Source: Isoetes taiwanensis
Lineage: Eukaryota; Streptophyta; Lycopodiopsida; Isoetales; Isoetaceae
Direction of reading: 5' to 3'
DNA length: 64,000 nt
Assembly (NCBI GenBank): GCA_021234155.1
Contig: JAJEKV010000319.1
Span: forward strand, 188,001-252,000
Position numbers and translations under genes: made by a program. Below the pieces are notes generated by a model that worked only from the letters and a program-made list of their open reading frames with translations, searched no databases and was not told where the DNA came from. The stretch's first letter is position 1; every line of letters begins with the position of its first letter. Below, piece after piece: positions 34,005-44,594 of the stretch.

Positions 34005-34018
34005 GTATAAATTTATAC
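34005..34018. repeat. Palindrome copy overlapping the stop codon of the plus-strand gene
   Basis: The core GTATAAATTTATAC starts inside the last sense codon, and its TAA serves as the stop (34007-34009). Confidence 0.85.
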
Positions 34019-34444
34019 AGTCAGGATTATAAACTAACTTTCATTGTAAACTATGTGCTAAGAATTATAATATATTTTGATGAAGATTTTTAAACTGAAA
34101 GCTTTGTCTCTTCAACAATGCTTAATTAGAACAACTCTTTCTTGCTCCATGATTTCACACTCTTTGTCTTTCCTATGTTTGATTTTCTTAGTACTTATAT
34201 TAAGCTTGCAAAAAGACAAACTATATTTCCTTCTATTTTCAACAATAAATCCTTATTGAGTTTTCAAATTTAATGTCTCTCTCCTCAAAACAAGCATTTT
34301 TTTTTTGCCCTCTTTTAAAAATGAAAAGGCTTCAAAAATGTTGCTTTTTTTGGGGTATTTCGAATGCTAATTGCTCAACAATCTATTTTGCTCCCTATTT
34401 TGTCTGTTTTTTTCAAGTTTTCAATTTTTATAAAGGAATCTTTC
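34019..34444. other. Right sub-terminal region of the 7.9-kb element
   Basis: AT-rich, non-coding. Ends GGAATCTTTC at the 13-bp duplication, matching the inverted 10-mer near the left end. Confidence 0.5.
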
Positions 34445-34457
34445 AAACGCACTTATT
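34445..34457. repeat. 13-bp target-site duplication, right copy
   Basis: AAACGCACTTATT, identical to 26529-26541, followed directly by copia sequence in the same reading context. Confidence 0.85.
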
Positions 34458-35654
34458 AAATCTTGTTTAACCTATAAGAATATATATTCTTTGATAGTGG
34501 TAGCAAATGGCTTGATCAGAGTTTTTCGGGCAGACGACCAACAAGACTATTATGAGATGTGCGATTACTGAGATAAACAGCAGTAGCCATATCTTCTGCC
34601 CAATGAGTGGCCGGAACATGCATAGCAAGAAGCAAGGTGCGGGCCATTTCAATGATGGTGCGGTTTGCACGCTGAACATGGCCAATTCCGTTCTGGAGTG
34701 TAAGGAGTAGATAACTGATGTTGTATACCATAAGAGGCACAAAAATAATTGAACGAATTGGAGCAAAATTCACCTCCACAACCATCAATTCGAATGGTAA
34801 TAATACGTTCTTGAGTGGCACGTTCAATTTCTCGATAAAAAAGAAGAAAGAATTCATATGTTTGACTTCTTGCCTGAAGAAAATGAACAGAGATCTTTCT
34901 GCTAAAATCATCCAATATGAGGAAGAAGTAACGGGCATTGCTAACAAAAGGAGGACTGATTGGGCCACAGAGACCAAGGAAGAAGCTCAAGACGGTGATG
35001 AAAGGACGAAGAGGATGATGGAAAATGAGATCGGGTAGTCTTGCTGTGCATGCAAGCATTACATGGAACAAAGATAGTGGCTGGCTGACGAAGATGGTAA
35101 TGAGTGATAAGATGGTGACAATAACGTGGAGAAATATGGCCAAGGCGAAAATGCCAAAGGGTATGTGCAGTGTGTGGAGAAACAACAAGATGGGCATATT
35201 CAGCAAGGAGAGTACTATCTGCAATACGATAAAATTTTTTAAAATGAACTCCAATAAGAATATCATAGAAATTGAGAACTTTACAGATGTTGGTGTTGAA
35301 AGCAATATGAAGGCATGCATTAGTCAACTTACTTATAGAGATGAGGTTCTTTTGCAAATCTGGAACATGTAATGCATCTCGAACCATTTTGATGTTTCCA
35401 TTTAAAAGTGGAACAGAAACAGTTACCTTGAGCAATTGCATAGCATTTGCTATGATCTCCCATGTGCACTGGATGAGGAGAGGAAATGGATTATAAGTCA
35501 CACAGAATGCACGATATGGAGAGACATTGCTTGTTGCACCAGAGTCAAGATACCAAGAAGGGTTAGGAAGAACATGATCAGCATTGACACAATAGAAAAA
35601 ATCTTGAACCATATTGCTTAGTTCTTCATGTACACCCCGATCAGGATTGGGCAT
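34458..35654 (-). pseudogene. Ty1/copia pol: protease and integrase
   Basis: Minus strand, N to C. WYLDSGATSN (about 35560) is the aspartic-protease active site. LWHFRLGHIS...CNACMHSK is the HHCC zinc domain before integrase. FLILDDFSRK and IRIDGCGGEF hold the first two Asp of the DDE core. The third acidic position reads Gln (HVQRANRTI instead of the usual VERxNRTI). ARTLLLAMHVPATHWAEDMATAVYLSNR is the integrase C-terminal block. The frame then passes through a short degenerate stretch to the NKCVF-like site interrupted by the 7.9-kb element. Frameshifts near 35040 and 34680 make it inactive. Confidence 0.88.
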
Positions 35655-35699
35655 GGTGGAGGTTGAAGAGACTAAGGCTGAAGCACGGTAGTCCCTAGC

Positions 35700-36430
35700 T
35701 AGATGACCTATCTTATGGCATCGATAACATGTAGGTCATCCCTTGTTAGAACGAAACCTAGGGGTTTTCTTGGCAGGACTATTGTTGTCTGCAACTATGA
35801 CGACCTCTGATGTCAAACCCCCATTTTGTTGTTGATGAAGGGTCTCAGCACTGAATTCGATCCATGACATAACCAAAGGTATAGTTTGAAAGATGCCCTT
35901 TAAGATTGATGATCAGACTCTCGAAGGATTTGGGCGGACTATTGAGTAACAAGAGCACTTTCTCATCTTCTGTGATATCTACACTAGTGGCACAGAGATC
36001 ATCCAACAGTTCTTTGATCTTTACAGAGTATTTGTCGTCGTCTCCACCCTTATGCAAATGGAGATCATACAGTTTCTTTTGCAGCATCAGCTGATGTGCA
36101 GCGTTTGGACATTCATAATGATTCAGCAGTCACTTCCACATCTCTCGAGCAATTGATGCCTCTTTCACAGCTCGTGTGGGGGCATATTCAAGGAGAGTGC
36201 AGATTAGAATATGAGCCCTCCGATCTTTTTCATAAAAAACGGAGATGGGACTATTCCCAATGACCTCAATTGTTGAAACAGTTTCAGAGCTCGCCATGGG
36301 CGAGGATACAGTAGGATTCACAACGTCCCATAAATTTTTATTCTCCCGAATCATCTAGAGGTGCCACTTAAACATTTGGAAATTCTGCCTTCAAAACGAG
36401 GAAGAAGGCGTCAGTAGTATTCAAGACTCC
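35700..36430 (-). pseudogene. Ty1/copia gag with altered zinc knuckle
   Basis: Capsid part of the same element. From about 36430: MDSANTG, then FKWHL and ENKNLWDVV, DRRAHILICTLL and IAREMWK, the usual copia gag helices. 36087-35845 has LHLHKGGDDDKYSVKIKELLDDL and EDEKVLLLLNSPPKSFESLI. Near 35720 the knuckle reads CYRCHKIGHLARDY, with Tyr where the last Cys of CX2CX4HX4C belongs. Stops and frame changes are present. Confidence 0.8.
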
Positions 36431-36850
36431 AGTATTTGCAGAATCCATGATTAAAGAATAAAAGGCGAAATTGATGGAAGAACAAAATTGACGGAGAAAA
36501 GAAATGGAGCAGATGAGATGAGTGACGGCTTAGGCGGATGGTCAGATTTAGGCAAGTGGGTCCATAACCTATTGAAGCAAGTGAGCGACAACCTAGCAGA
36601 TGGCCATTCATCGCTTGAAATGGAAGGGCTTGAATTGGAACTGGGTTTGTCAAAATTAGGCAAAAAAAGAAGGGGTATTTTGAGGAAGTAAAGCACACAG
36701 AGTGGTAAGGAATGCATCTGCGGATAAGCTATGGTGCAAAAAATTCCCTGCAAGAGCGTTTCTGCCTTGAGCACCCTAATTCTAGAATGCCTGCCATAAC
36801 CAAAATTTAAAACCTTGATGACATTCTTTCTTGGTGACATTCTCAGTCTA
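36431..36850 (-). other. Copia leader or 5' LTR region, not delimited
   Basis: Upstream of gag on the minus strand. It has an open stretch with Ser/Pro-rich reading but no primer binding site, and no LTR pair could be recognised. It may be host sequence captured by truncation of the element. Confidence 0.3.
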
Positions 36851-36984
36851 ATGAATGAGTTAAGCTGTCTCTGAGGGCTTCAGTGAAAGGCAATATGTAC
36901 AGAGGCCTGGAATTGATAAGGATACTTGATGGTTCCGATTTAACGAAAGGTCTTCTAAGAAGCCTTCACAACAAGCGTTCTTGA

Positions 36985-37395
36985 AGGGATTAAGGGAGCT
37001 AATGGAGGAGTCTAGAGTGATAGATATACTTTCAAATATGCAAGTTTAAGCTCCTAGTAACTTGCCATCATCTTTTAAGCAATTGAAGCAGTATGGATTG
37101 TCTAAAGCAAAAGAGTTGGCAGAGTTCGATGGAATGCACAAAAGTGGATGGAATTATGGTGAAAGGAATTGTGGACAGTTCTACCTTCATAAAGGAGTTC
37201 CATAGATGGAAGGTTCCAGCTTTCAAACCTGTTACGAGTTGATTTTATTTGCATGATGCAAGTAGCACTGCAAGTTGTGAGCGTGGTTTTAGCAGAATCA
37301 ACTTACTACAAAATAAGCTCAGCGACTAGCTCAACACGGACACTCTTGATGCACTTGCTTGCATCTCATTGTATGGACCTAATATGGAAGGCTTT
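36985..37395 (+). pseudogene. hAT transposase remnant, C-terminal dimerisation domain
   Basis: At 37255-37395 the frame DASSTASCERGFSRINLLQNKLSD followed by LNTDTLDALACIS matches the hAT dimerisation block (S.SCERGFS..N.IK..LR..L...TLD.L..I). One stop falls between the two parts. The 270 bp upstream hold fragments such as LRELMEESRVIDIL that could belong to the same transposase. No terminal repeats were found. Confidence 0.6.
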
Positions 37396-40224
37396 TAACT
37401 TTGCGGCAGGAGCTACTCATTGGCGTAATGATGTTCATTACAGGAACATGACTTGTTTATGTTATTTTTGCTGGAAAATATAATGTTGATGAAAACCAAC
37501 TTTTCTTTGCAAATTTGTCTTAGTATCCTTCTATTTCTGAGATTTAAAGGAATTTTAAGGAATTACCGAACTAAAATTTTACTACTAGGATAAGTCCCGT
37601 CCAAATCTGCAGGTGCCTGTTTATCCTAAGGCTAGAAGGAAAATTTTCGATTCATTTCAAATACTTTGCCATACACTGCCCTAACCTCAACATACACAAA
37701 GGTTTGCATCAGAAATTTTTGAAAACTGGCAAGTTTTGTGTCAATACAATTTCAAACTTATAAAATTTGTTCAAACCCTTGCGACTATAGTTGGCTCCGT
37801 CTAAGATGAGGCCATTACATTAGAACCTAAATTTTTGAGAATTGAAATTCCTTTAACATGATTTGCTAATGCTGGATCTTCATAGCCTCGAAAAAATATG
37901 GCATTGCTCATGTCATCTATATGGGTGCAGCTAATGTAAGACACAGGGATGTGCGTGCATAGAGAAATTACCTCTTATATGCATTTTTTCTCAAAAACAT
38001 CCCTCATAATTCATATACCCCTACCATATTTTATATGGAATTCAAACAAAAAAAAAAAACCCTCCCATACTTATACGATACGGTTTGGGCCAAAAAAAGC
38101 CCCCTCCCTTACACTCACATGGTCGCTTTGGAACTTTACGCATTCCATGGTTATTGATCACATATCTTGTAACATTGTTTTCCCACTGGAACACATTGGT
38201 TCAAGCTATTCATTTGATACGGTCCTCGCGTCCTCCAATCTTTGGTATTAAGTAAACTTTATTGAGGTTTGGCATTATCTTTAGTATTAAGTAAAGGTTA
38301 TTGAGGTTTGACCTGGGCTCCCAACAATGTAGGATTCTTGCTTGACGTCATGTTTCTTAGCTTTGGAAATAAAGAACTCCCTTGGTTTCCCATGAGGACC
38401 ATGATTCTTATTAGGTAAGACTTGCTTCATAATCTTAGTGGTCTCACGTAAATAACATTGGGTCATCACCACATAAATAGCACTAGGGTAGTGCCATTTT
38501 GGTTATCTGATTGCCAATAAAAGGTACCAAATGAAAGAGGGCATTGCAATGGCAGATAAATGTTTTGAAGACGAGCATATTGCAATGCCAAAAATGAACT
38601 AAAACAAAGGGGAGTGCCAAAGCAACTAAAACACGCAGGAGGCCGCCATAATAATTTCTTGTGGGTGTAGCATAAATTCTTTGCACAATGCATTCTTTTT
38701 TAACTTCTAGCCATAGCTAGCTATATCAGTATTTGGACCCGAATAGTGGTGGCATTTCTATTTTCTGCTGTTTGTAGGGTTTCTTCGAGAGAGCTCTTCA
38801 ATCTTCAGATGATCCTCCTCCAGATACCCTTCTAGACCAGACCAGACCAGAATTGGGCCGGATCCAGGCAGTTCATGTTCATTTTTTTCCATCCATTGAT
38901 ATAAGTATTCTTCACGTCTCCGAAGCAAAACATCGATAGTGACAAACGACGAAACTGTGCTGATGGCTTGGTTGAAGCCAAATATCCCACATGCCAAACG
39001 CTAGAAACGGGGACTAACCTACCCTTCTATAAGGCTGTGCAGCAAACCGAAAACTCAGCAAGCCGTGTGATGAGCATAGAGCGAACTATTCTTTCGCCTT
39101 TTACTAAAGAATACCGTGCGCTCGTCACAATCAGCGGCATATGCTATTTTTTGGAATGCCTTCTCTTTGGAGAAGGCCCAACAAAAGAGTTTCAAGTAGC
39201 ATGTTGAATCCATACTATACTAACCGCTTATATGTGCTTGCAGGCTTTGTCTCTGTTATTTCATCTGTGCAGAAAGATACGGTATGATCTTCTACCTTTA
39301 GCTTGTTTGTTAGCTGAAATTGCTGCAACATGATTAATATTTTCTTACCTGCTGCTGCGTACTGGAATATGAAGAGAACTTCTGAAGCAGCTTATAGCAA
39401 GGGAATATCAAGGAAAGAATAAACAGAGCTCACCTTCAGAGTTGAGAGGTTTAAGACGTTTTGTATCAGACCTGCCAGATGAAAACATCATTACTAGGTG
39501 CATACGATACAAGACTTACCTAAATGTCAAATAAATGTGAATTAACTACACAAGATGAATGAAAGCTCATGAGAACCAGCCAAACCGAGGAGCTATTGCT
39601 TGATGCAGCCCAACCTATGGTTTCGCTGGGATTTACTAATGTCTAGCAACAAATTATGTCAGTTGCAATGATAACTGCATAGTATGGCCTTTAGTTTCTC
39701 TAATTGCTGTGATGGGCACAAATTGCTAGGAGTAAATACCTAGACTTGAGTACAAAATGCAGCTGCTTTTAGCTTAGTTGGGGTTGCCATCCATCTTCCC
39801 ATCTTGTGCTTATTTCAATATCCAGAACAAACACTGTTGACATCCACTTGAGCTGCTTCAAATCGAAACTAGAATCATGTTTGAACGATTCAAATGTTCC
39901 ATATAGTAAAGTGAGGAGATGCTACGCTGACATTTTCTAAATGACATAATAAAGGCCGTATATAGACAAGCTATATTCCTGATAAATCAGGCTAAACATT
40001 TGCTTCACATATAGTTGCCTGTGCATTATTGGTCTCTTAAATTTAAAACGCGATGGCTTCCTTCGCCTATTTCTTACCTTCTCTGAATTCAAGGTAAGGT
40101 GATGGTCTACACCATCTAAAGCATCTCAGTAACTTGGAAGTCATAAATTGTGATCTGTGGTGTCTTTGTCTATTTTTCTTCTCTTTAGCAGGCTTGCCTA
40201 ACCCCCCTTACAACAATTTTTGCA
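37396..40224. other. Intergenic, nothing recognised
   Basis: Several short ORFs on both strands without family resemblance. A near-tandem repeat of TATTAAGTAAAnnTTATTGA occurs at about 38247 and 38283. Confidence 0.35.
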
Positions 40225-40528
40225 ATGGACTCGAGTTCTGTTGCAGATATAGATGTGGTGCAAACACCTCTCCAAGAGACGGAAGTGGACATTTCATCTC
40301 TCTTGTGTGTTAAAAAAGACTATTAGGTCATTAAACTGCTCGATGTATCACTAAATGCAGCCAGCAGAAGCAACATTAGAGACTGGGCAGAAAAGCTTTA
40401 TGCACAGTTCTTTATTGAAGTGACAGAAAAACTTGCTATCAGGAGCAAGGAAGCTTGCGGTAATTTGTGTTATAGAAGTATTGGTGGAAGCTTAATCAAT
40501 CCCAGAAGTAGAGTTTTACCTTACTTTT
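40225..40528 (+). pseudogene. Unrecognised coding-like stretch with one in-frame stop
   Basis: Starting at ATG 40225 the frame runs 33 codons (MDSSSVADIDVVQTPLQE...) to TAG at 40324, then continues open for about 67 codons (IRDWAEKLYAQFF, ITEKLAIRSKEA-like) to TGA at 40526. Composition looks protein-like, but I do not recognise it. It could be an exon remnant of a host gene or of a transposon. Confidence 0.25.
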
Positions 40529-41763
40529 GATCCTAGGGCATCAAAGGGCTCATTTAGGAGTCGGAATCATAACAAAGGCCTGTTTAAGGAAGCTATATTG
40601 TTCGTGATTTGTGGTGGAAACTATCATGAATAAGGAATTCTCCAAAGAATTAGCTCAACGGCAACCAACAAAGTCTGTAATATATGGCTCGGGAATTTGT
40701 TCTATTATCTCTTGCGAATTTATTCTCTATGGTTTTGGAAGATGATACTGTCCTCCATGCCATCTACACTACACATGGTGAACATCCTGTATGATGCTTG
40801 ATTCTCAAGTGCAGTCAGTGTTGACTTTATGATGGTGAAACTCTCTGACAACTTTATATGGACAACGTAGGCCATGATAGAATTTGATTGGGGAACTTGA
40901 TGAAATTGAGGTATCATCTCTTGGCTTTTGAAAGCAGTTGTGATAAGTTCTGCATAGAAGGCAATAGCGACTGTTAGTTATGTATCTGCACATGAAGGAA
41001 TATACCAAGACGATGGATTGTTGCCTTTGGAGGAAAGACGAAAATTTGAGGTTTGTTTCATTTGCTTAAGCATTGAATTTCTAAATGGTCTCATGACTCT
41101 AAATGATCTTGTTGGATTGGCTGGTATTTGTAAAGGATAATGTGAAACTAGAGAAGAGGAGGCAAAGGAGGAATTACCTTTTCTTTATCATTGTCCAGCA
41201 AGCTTCATTTCTTGTTAGGAAGATTTCTATTTAGGCCAAGGCAGCCAGAAATGGATGAGAATAGCACCGCTGCATATGAGAACATCAGTTTTCTATAAGT
41301 TCTATCCTGTTTCTATCCCTGATGCTCTGGATATTAGAATTCAAGGTAATAGTCAGATCAATATTCTCTTTGACACCTTTGTCTCCACTGACTGGCTTAG
41401 CCCTTTAACATAGATTGCCTTCATAAACCGCTATTATAAGAAAGCCAACGAAGCATCCTAATGTCTATAGGAGAATTTTAATGTCTATAAGAAAGATGGC
41501 CTTTGTTGTTAGGGGTCATAATTGCAACTGTATCATAAATTTTCACTGTTGGTCACGATGCTCAGTGATATATTTACGTGACCCATTCCAATGATGAGTT
41601 TGAGCTGTATGCCCCTTCATCTCAATTTCCATCATGTTCTAAGCAATATATCTGTTTCAATGCGGTGGACATGTCTTGAATTGTGTGCTGCTTTTTAAAT
41701 GGAGTCCTTATATGGTGAACATGCCTTGTTTTACATTAGATTGGAACTATAAAACGTAAACCC
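40529..41763. other. Intergenic, nothing recognised
   Basis: No supported feature. Confidence 0.3.
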
Positions 41764-41938
41764 TGGCTGATCATGTTTTCAGCTGCCCTAGGAGGGAAGA
41801 GTTTCTAGAGATTACATGCGATAAGATTCAGACTCTGTCTCCTTCTTTTGTGGCCATGTCATCCCGTCTTGCAGATGACAGATGGCATTTAGAAGCTTCT
41901 GCTCTCAGACTCGAATCATTAACACTGGCTTTTAATTA
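41764..41938 (+). pseudogene. Possible LINE C-terminal fragment
   Basis: Open stretch reading LADHVFSCPRREEFLEITCD, which resembles the H-x3-C half of a LINE zinc module (ADH.F.CP). Too short for a firm call. Confidence 0.3.
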
Positions 41939-44594
41939 GTTGCTTCCCCTTGGTTGTCCGTTCTACTCTTGCATTGGAACTGTATGAGAGAATGTGGTGC
42001 ATTGCAATAAGTGTCCCCTTTTTTTTTCCTTTTTTTTGTCACCCCTGTTGAGCTGGATCCTGGCACCACTGTTCACCCTATGAACTGGCCAATACCTCCA
42101 AACTGTTAGACACAGTTAAACCTTATATAACCTTGAGATGTTATAATACAGAGGATCAAACTCCAAAGCAAAGTATTATCTTGAATTTACAATAGTTAGC
42201 TGCGAGATAAGATATATAGCTATCTAGACATGTTTTGGCTTGATGCCTCTGCAAGGACATGGTATGAAAGAAAGGAGATATTACAACTGCAAAATAACCA
42301 ACTATAACTAAAAGTCATGGTAGATGTTGGCAACTCAATCAATCTCAGAGATAAACAGTAAGCTGATAGAAAACAGAGAATCTAAATTCAGTTATGCACT
42401 GCCACACATTCTATTGAGTAACCATCATGCATTTGGAATATTTACAACAATAGCTGCAAACAACTTTTTGTTTGACCAACAATCATTTGCCATAATTTAG
42501 CATTATCTCCTTGTCCAAAGATGCAAAAGTTAATGAAGCTGGAATACATGTTCAATGGATTTTGATGTGTAGACGTCCTTCATTTTAAAGTTCCCTTCAT
42601 TTTAAGGTTCAGAAAATGGTAAGATAACATTGTTCAACTACAGGCATGCGCTTTGACCACTAACTATGGAAGCATGGGCATATGTTGAAGGCAAATTACT
42701 TGTTGACATGGACAAAATGGTAAGGATGAACATTGCTCAACTTCTTTAGTGTGAGTAAATGACTAGAGTAACTTTATGGGGTGCCCATAAACTCTAGAAA
42801 CGTAAATGCTATTTGGAGAGTTTGCTTTTGAAAGAACTTAGGTGGGAAAAATTATATTTTATGCAAAGGGCCTTTTCAAGATTATCATATTGACCTTTAT
42901 GTACTTTGTTTATAAAGTTGAAGGCATGTTTGCCACTTGTCCACCTAGCAAGTTTGGCTTGCATGCACAATTTTATGATGTTTGTGCTTTTTAAGGGATG
43001 AATAATTATCCTCCTTCTAATTCTATTATTTGCCCTAACATCTGTGGCATTAAATTTTCGTGGCCTAGTTTGCCCTAACATGTTTTGCTTTGCAATTTTT
43101 GCTACGAAGCATAGCAGTGGTCGATCTGTAATTTGATATGATGCTACACTATCCAATTTGATTCTAGCAGGAGTTACCGTTGCCTAAGGCTTAAGAGCAC
43201 ATCTGAACTGCCAAAGGCATGCAAGCAGACTATCTATGAGCCAAGCAGACTATATAGCCGATTATGTGAAGATACTTTTGATGTTGCATTCGGTACATGG
43301 CTTCAACTTTCTTCTGGATCTGTAGGCAAGGGCTAGTATTCGCCAGGATTTTGGCTATGGCAGAAAGAAGACCTTAAGCCTGCAAACATCTCTTAAACAA
43401 TTTTTGGTAATTCTATGGCACTGGAACAATCCAGTATGATGGCTACGAAAATTATGTGGATCAATCTAATGTCAAAAATGTGGCGCATTAAGCTGGAATC
43501 TTCCCCAAATTCGAGCATTAAGCTGGAGTTTTCCCTCAAATTCGAGCACAGCAAGTTACATTTCCTGTTTATAATAATTTTGGATTCTATGCATTGAAAT
43601 TGTATTTGAATCATTTTATTTTTACATGGAACAAATGACCGTCTTAATAGCTAATGTAGCAGATCCATTTGGCATGAAGTCTAGCTCTTATAAGCATAAT
43701 TTGGATGTCTTCTATGTAATAAATAACCAGTGGTATAGTTGTACATCTAAAGCATAGGCTGAGATAGGCAGCTCTGTAAGATAGCATTATGCACATTCAA
43801 GATGCGTGTCTTATGATTATGCTTCATGCATTACTGCTGTTCAAGCTAGATGTATAAATGCTCTAAAATGACTTAAACAGTCTTGTATCTTTGATGTAGA
43901 CAGTATTGTTTATCTCTGTGTGCCTCAATAAGCAGGCAATAGGTTCGCTCCTATATTTGCTTAGTGATACTACCAGATTGAACTGCATATTAATTTAAGG
44001 CTGCTTTCTAACTGTGATATATGGTTGGCAGCATAATATGGGAATTAGACATGTATGCTGATAATTTAATAATCCTATGTCTGCATGTCTCCACAATTGT
44101 TTTGCCCATTTCAGGGGACTTTTTACAAAGTGAAGGGTGGTAAACCCAAGAAGTTCACAGCTTACCTGTTAGTAGCTTAGGCTTTTACCCATTCTTTGGC
44201 TAACTGTCCTCTGGTTCTACTGCAGGTAACCAAACTTCTTGCTCTTTGTTTTGAAGTTGTGAGAAATACAATATTTTATTTGTCTACATGACATGGAAGC
44301 TAAGGACTATTCAAGATCAACTTTGAACATGACTTCAACATCAGATATCACTTTGAACGTATACTTTTTTATTCTCAAATGGCAATACAGTTGTGCCTTG
44401 GGTATAAAGACCAAGAAATGATTAGTGTACTTCTTTTCAACGTATTTAATGGAATTAAATTTTTGATTTTGTAACCAGATTAAGGCTTAGGTTAGTTGAC
44501 ATCTGGTCTAACCTAAGGCTGCCAATTGTATCTGAAAATGGTCTTTGCATGAAGTCCATTGAATGATAAAAGTCTGTGTAAACGGATTTAAAGG
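41939..44594. other. Intergenic, with one small tandem repeat
   Basis: No gene recognised. The 115-codon minus-strand frame at 42809-43156 has no known relatives that I can name. At 43485-43545 a 30-bp unit (GCATTAAGCTGGA...AAATTCGA) is duplicated in tandem. Confidence 0.35.

Larger units (their letters stand above)
31013..34009 (+). pseudogene. ParB/sulfiredoxin-like plus N4/N6 DNA methyltransferase-like gene, multi-exon, degenerate
   Basis: Exons suggested by frame and GT-AG sites: 31013-31440, 31511-32423, 32670-32906, 32976-33114, and one from about 33337 to 34009. Part 1 (WYVHRG...) is unrecognised. Then comes an acidic stretch and a KKRSR basic patch, a likely nuclear signal. At about 31970-32130 HVSPLVVMVDRSQ and YYVLGGTHSYKARKEL resemble a ParB/Srx domain, followed by VIALSHNLDN. 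The last exon has HYQKPQRLINNLI and WILDAFSGSGTTAV, motif I (FxGxG) of beta-class N4/N6 methyltransferases, then VVSVDIDP. The C-terminus is acidic and Pro-rich. I cannot find the catalytic DPPY-type motif; the segment before 33389 seems deleted. There is a stop at 31553-31555 and frameshifts near 31975, 32750, 33385 and 33660. The first exon and start are not identified. Confidence 0.6.
26542..34444. mobile_element. 7.9-kb composite DNA transposon carrying a DUF7869-like transposase gene and a ParB/methyltransferase-like gene
   Basis: Insertion of 7,903 bp into copia coding sequence, bounded by a 13-bp direct repeat. A 10-bp inverted pair lies near the ends: GAAAGATTCC at 26558-26567, 16 bp inside the left edge, and its complement at 34435-34444, exactly at the right edge. 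Two divergent multi-exon genes occupy it: 26910-29920 minus and 31013-34009 plus. A palindrome family, GGTATAAATTTATACC, marks the intergenic region, introns and the plus gene's stop codon. Both genes are broken by frameshifts and stops, so this copy is probably non-autonomous now. I do not know a named superfamily that matches it. Confidence 0.8.

Noticed and set aside
29985-34018. parS-like centromere sites bound by the encoded ParB-like domain
   Set aside because: Attractive, but the ParB/Srx fold alone does not bind parS; that needs a helix-turn-helix segment which I cannot see. Kept only as one of several candidate binders.
36451-36840. 129-codon minus-strand gene
   Set aside because: Open but without recognisable domain, adjoining copia gag; more likely leader or LTR sequence.
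42809-43156. 115-codon minus-strand gene
   Set aside because: No recognisable motifs, no introns or promoter evidence, AT-rich surroundings.
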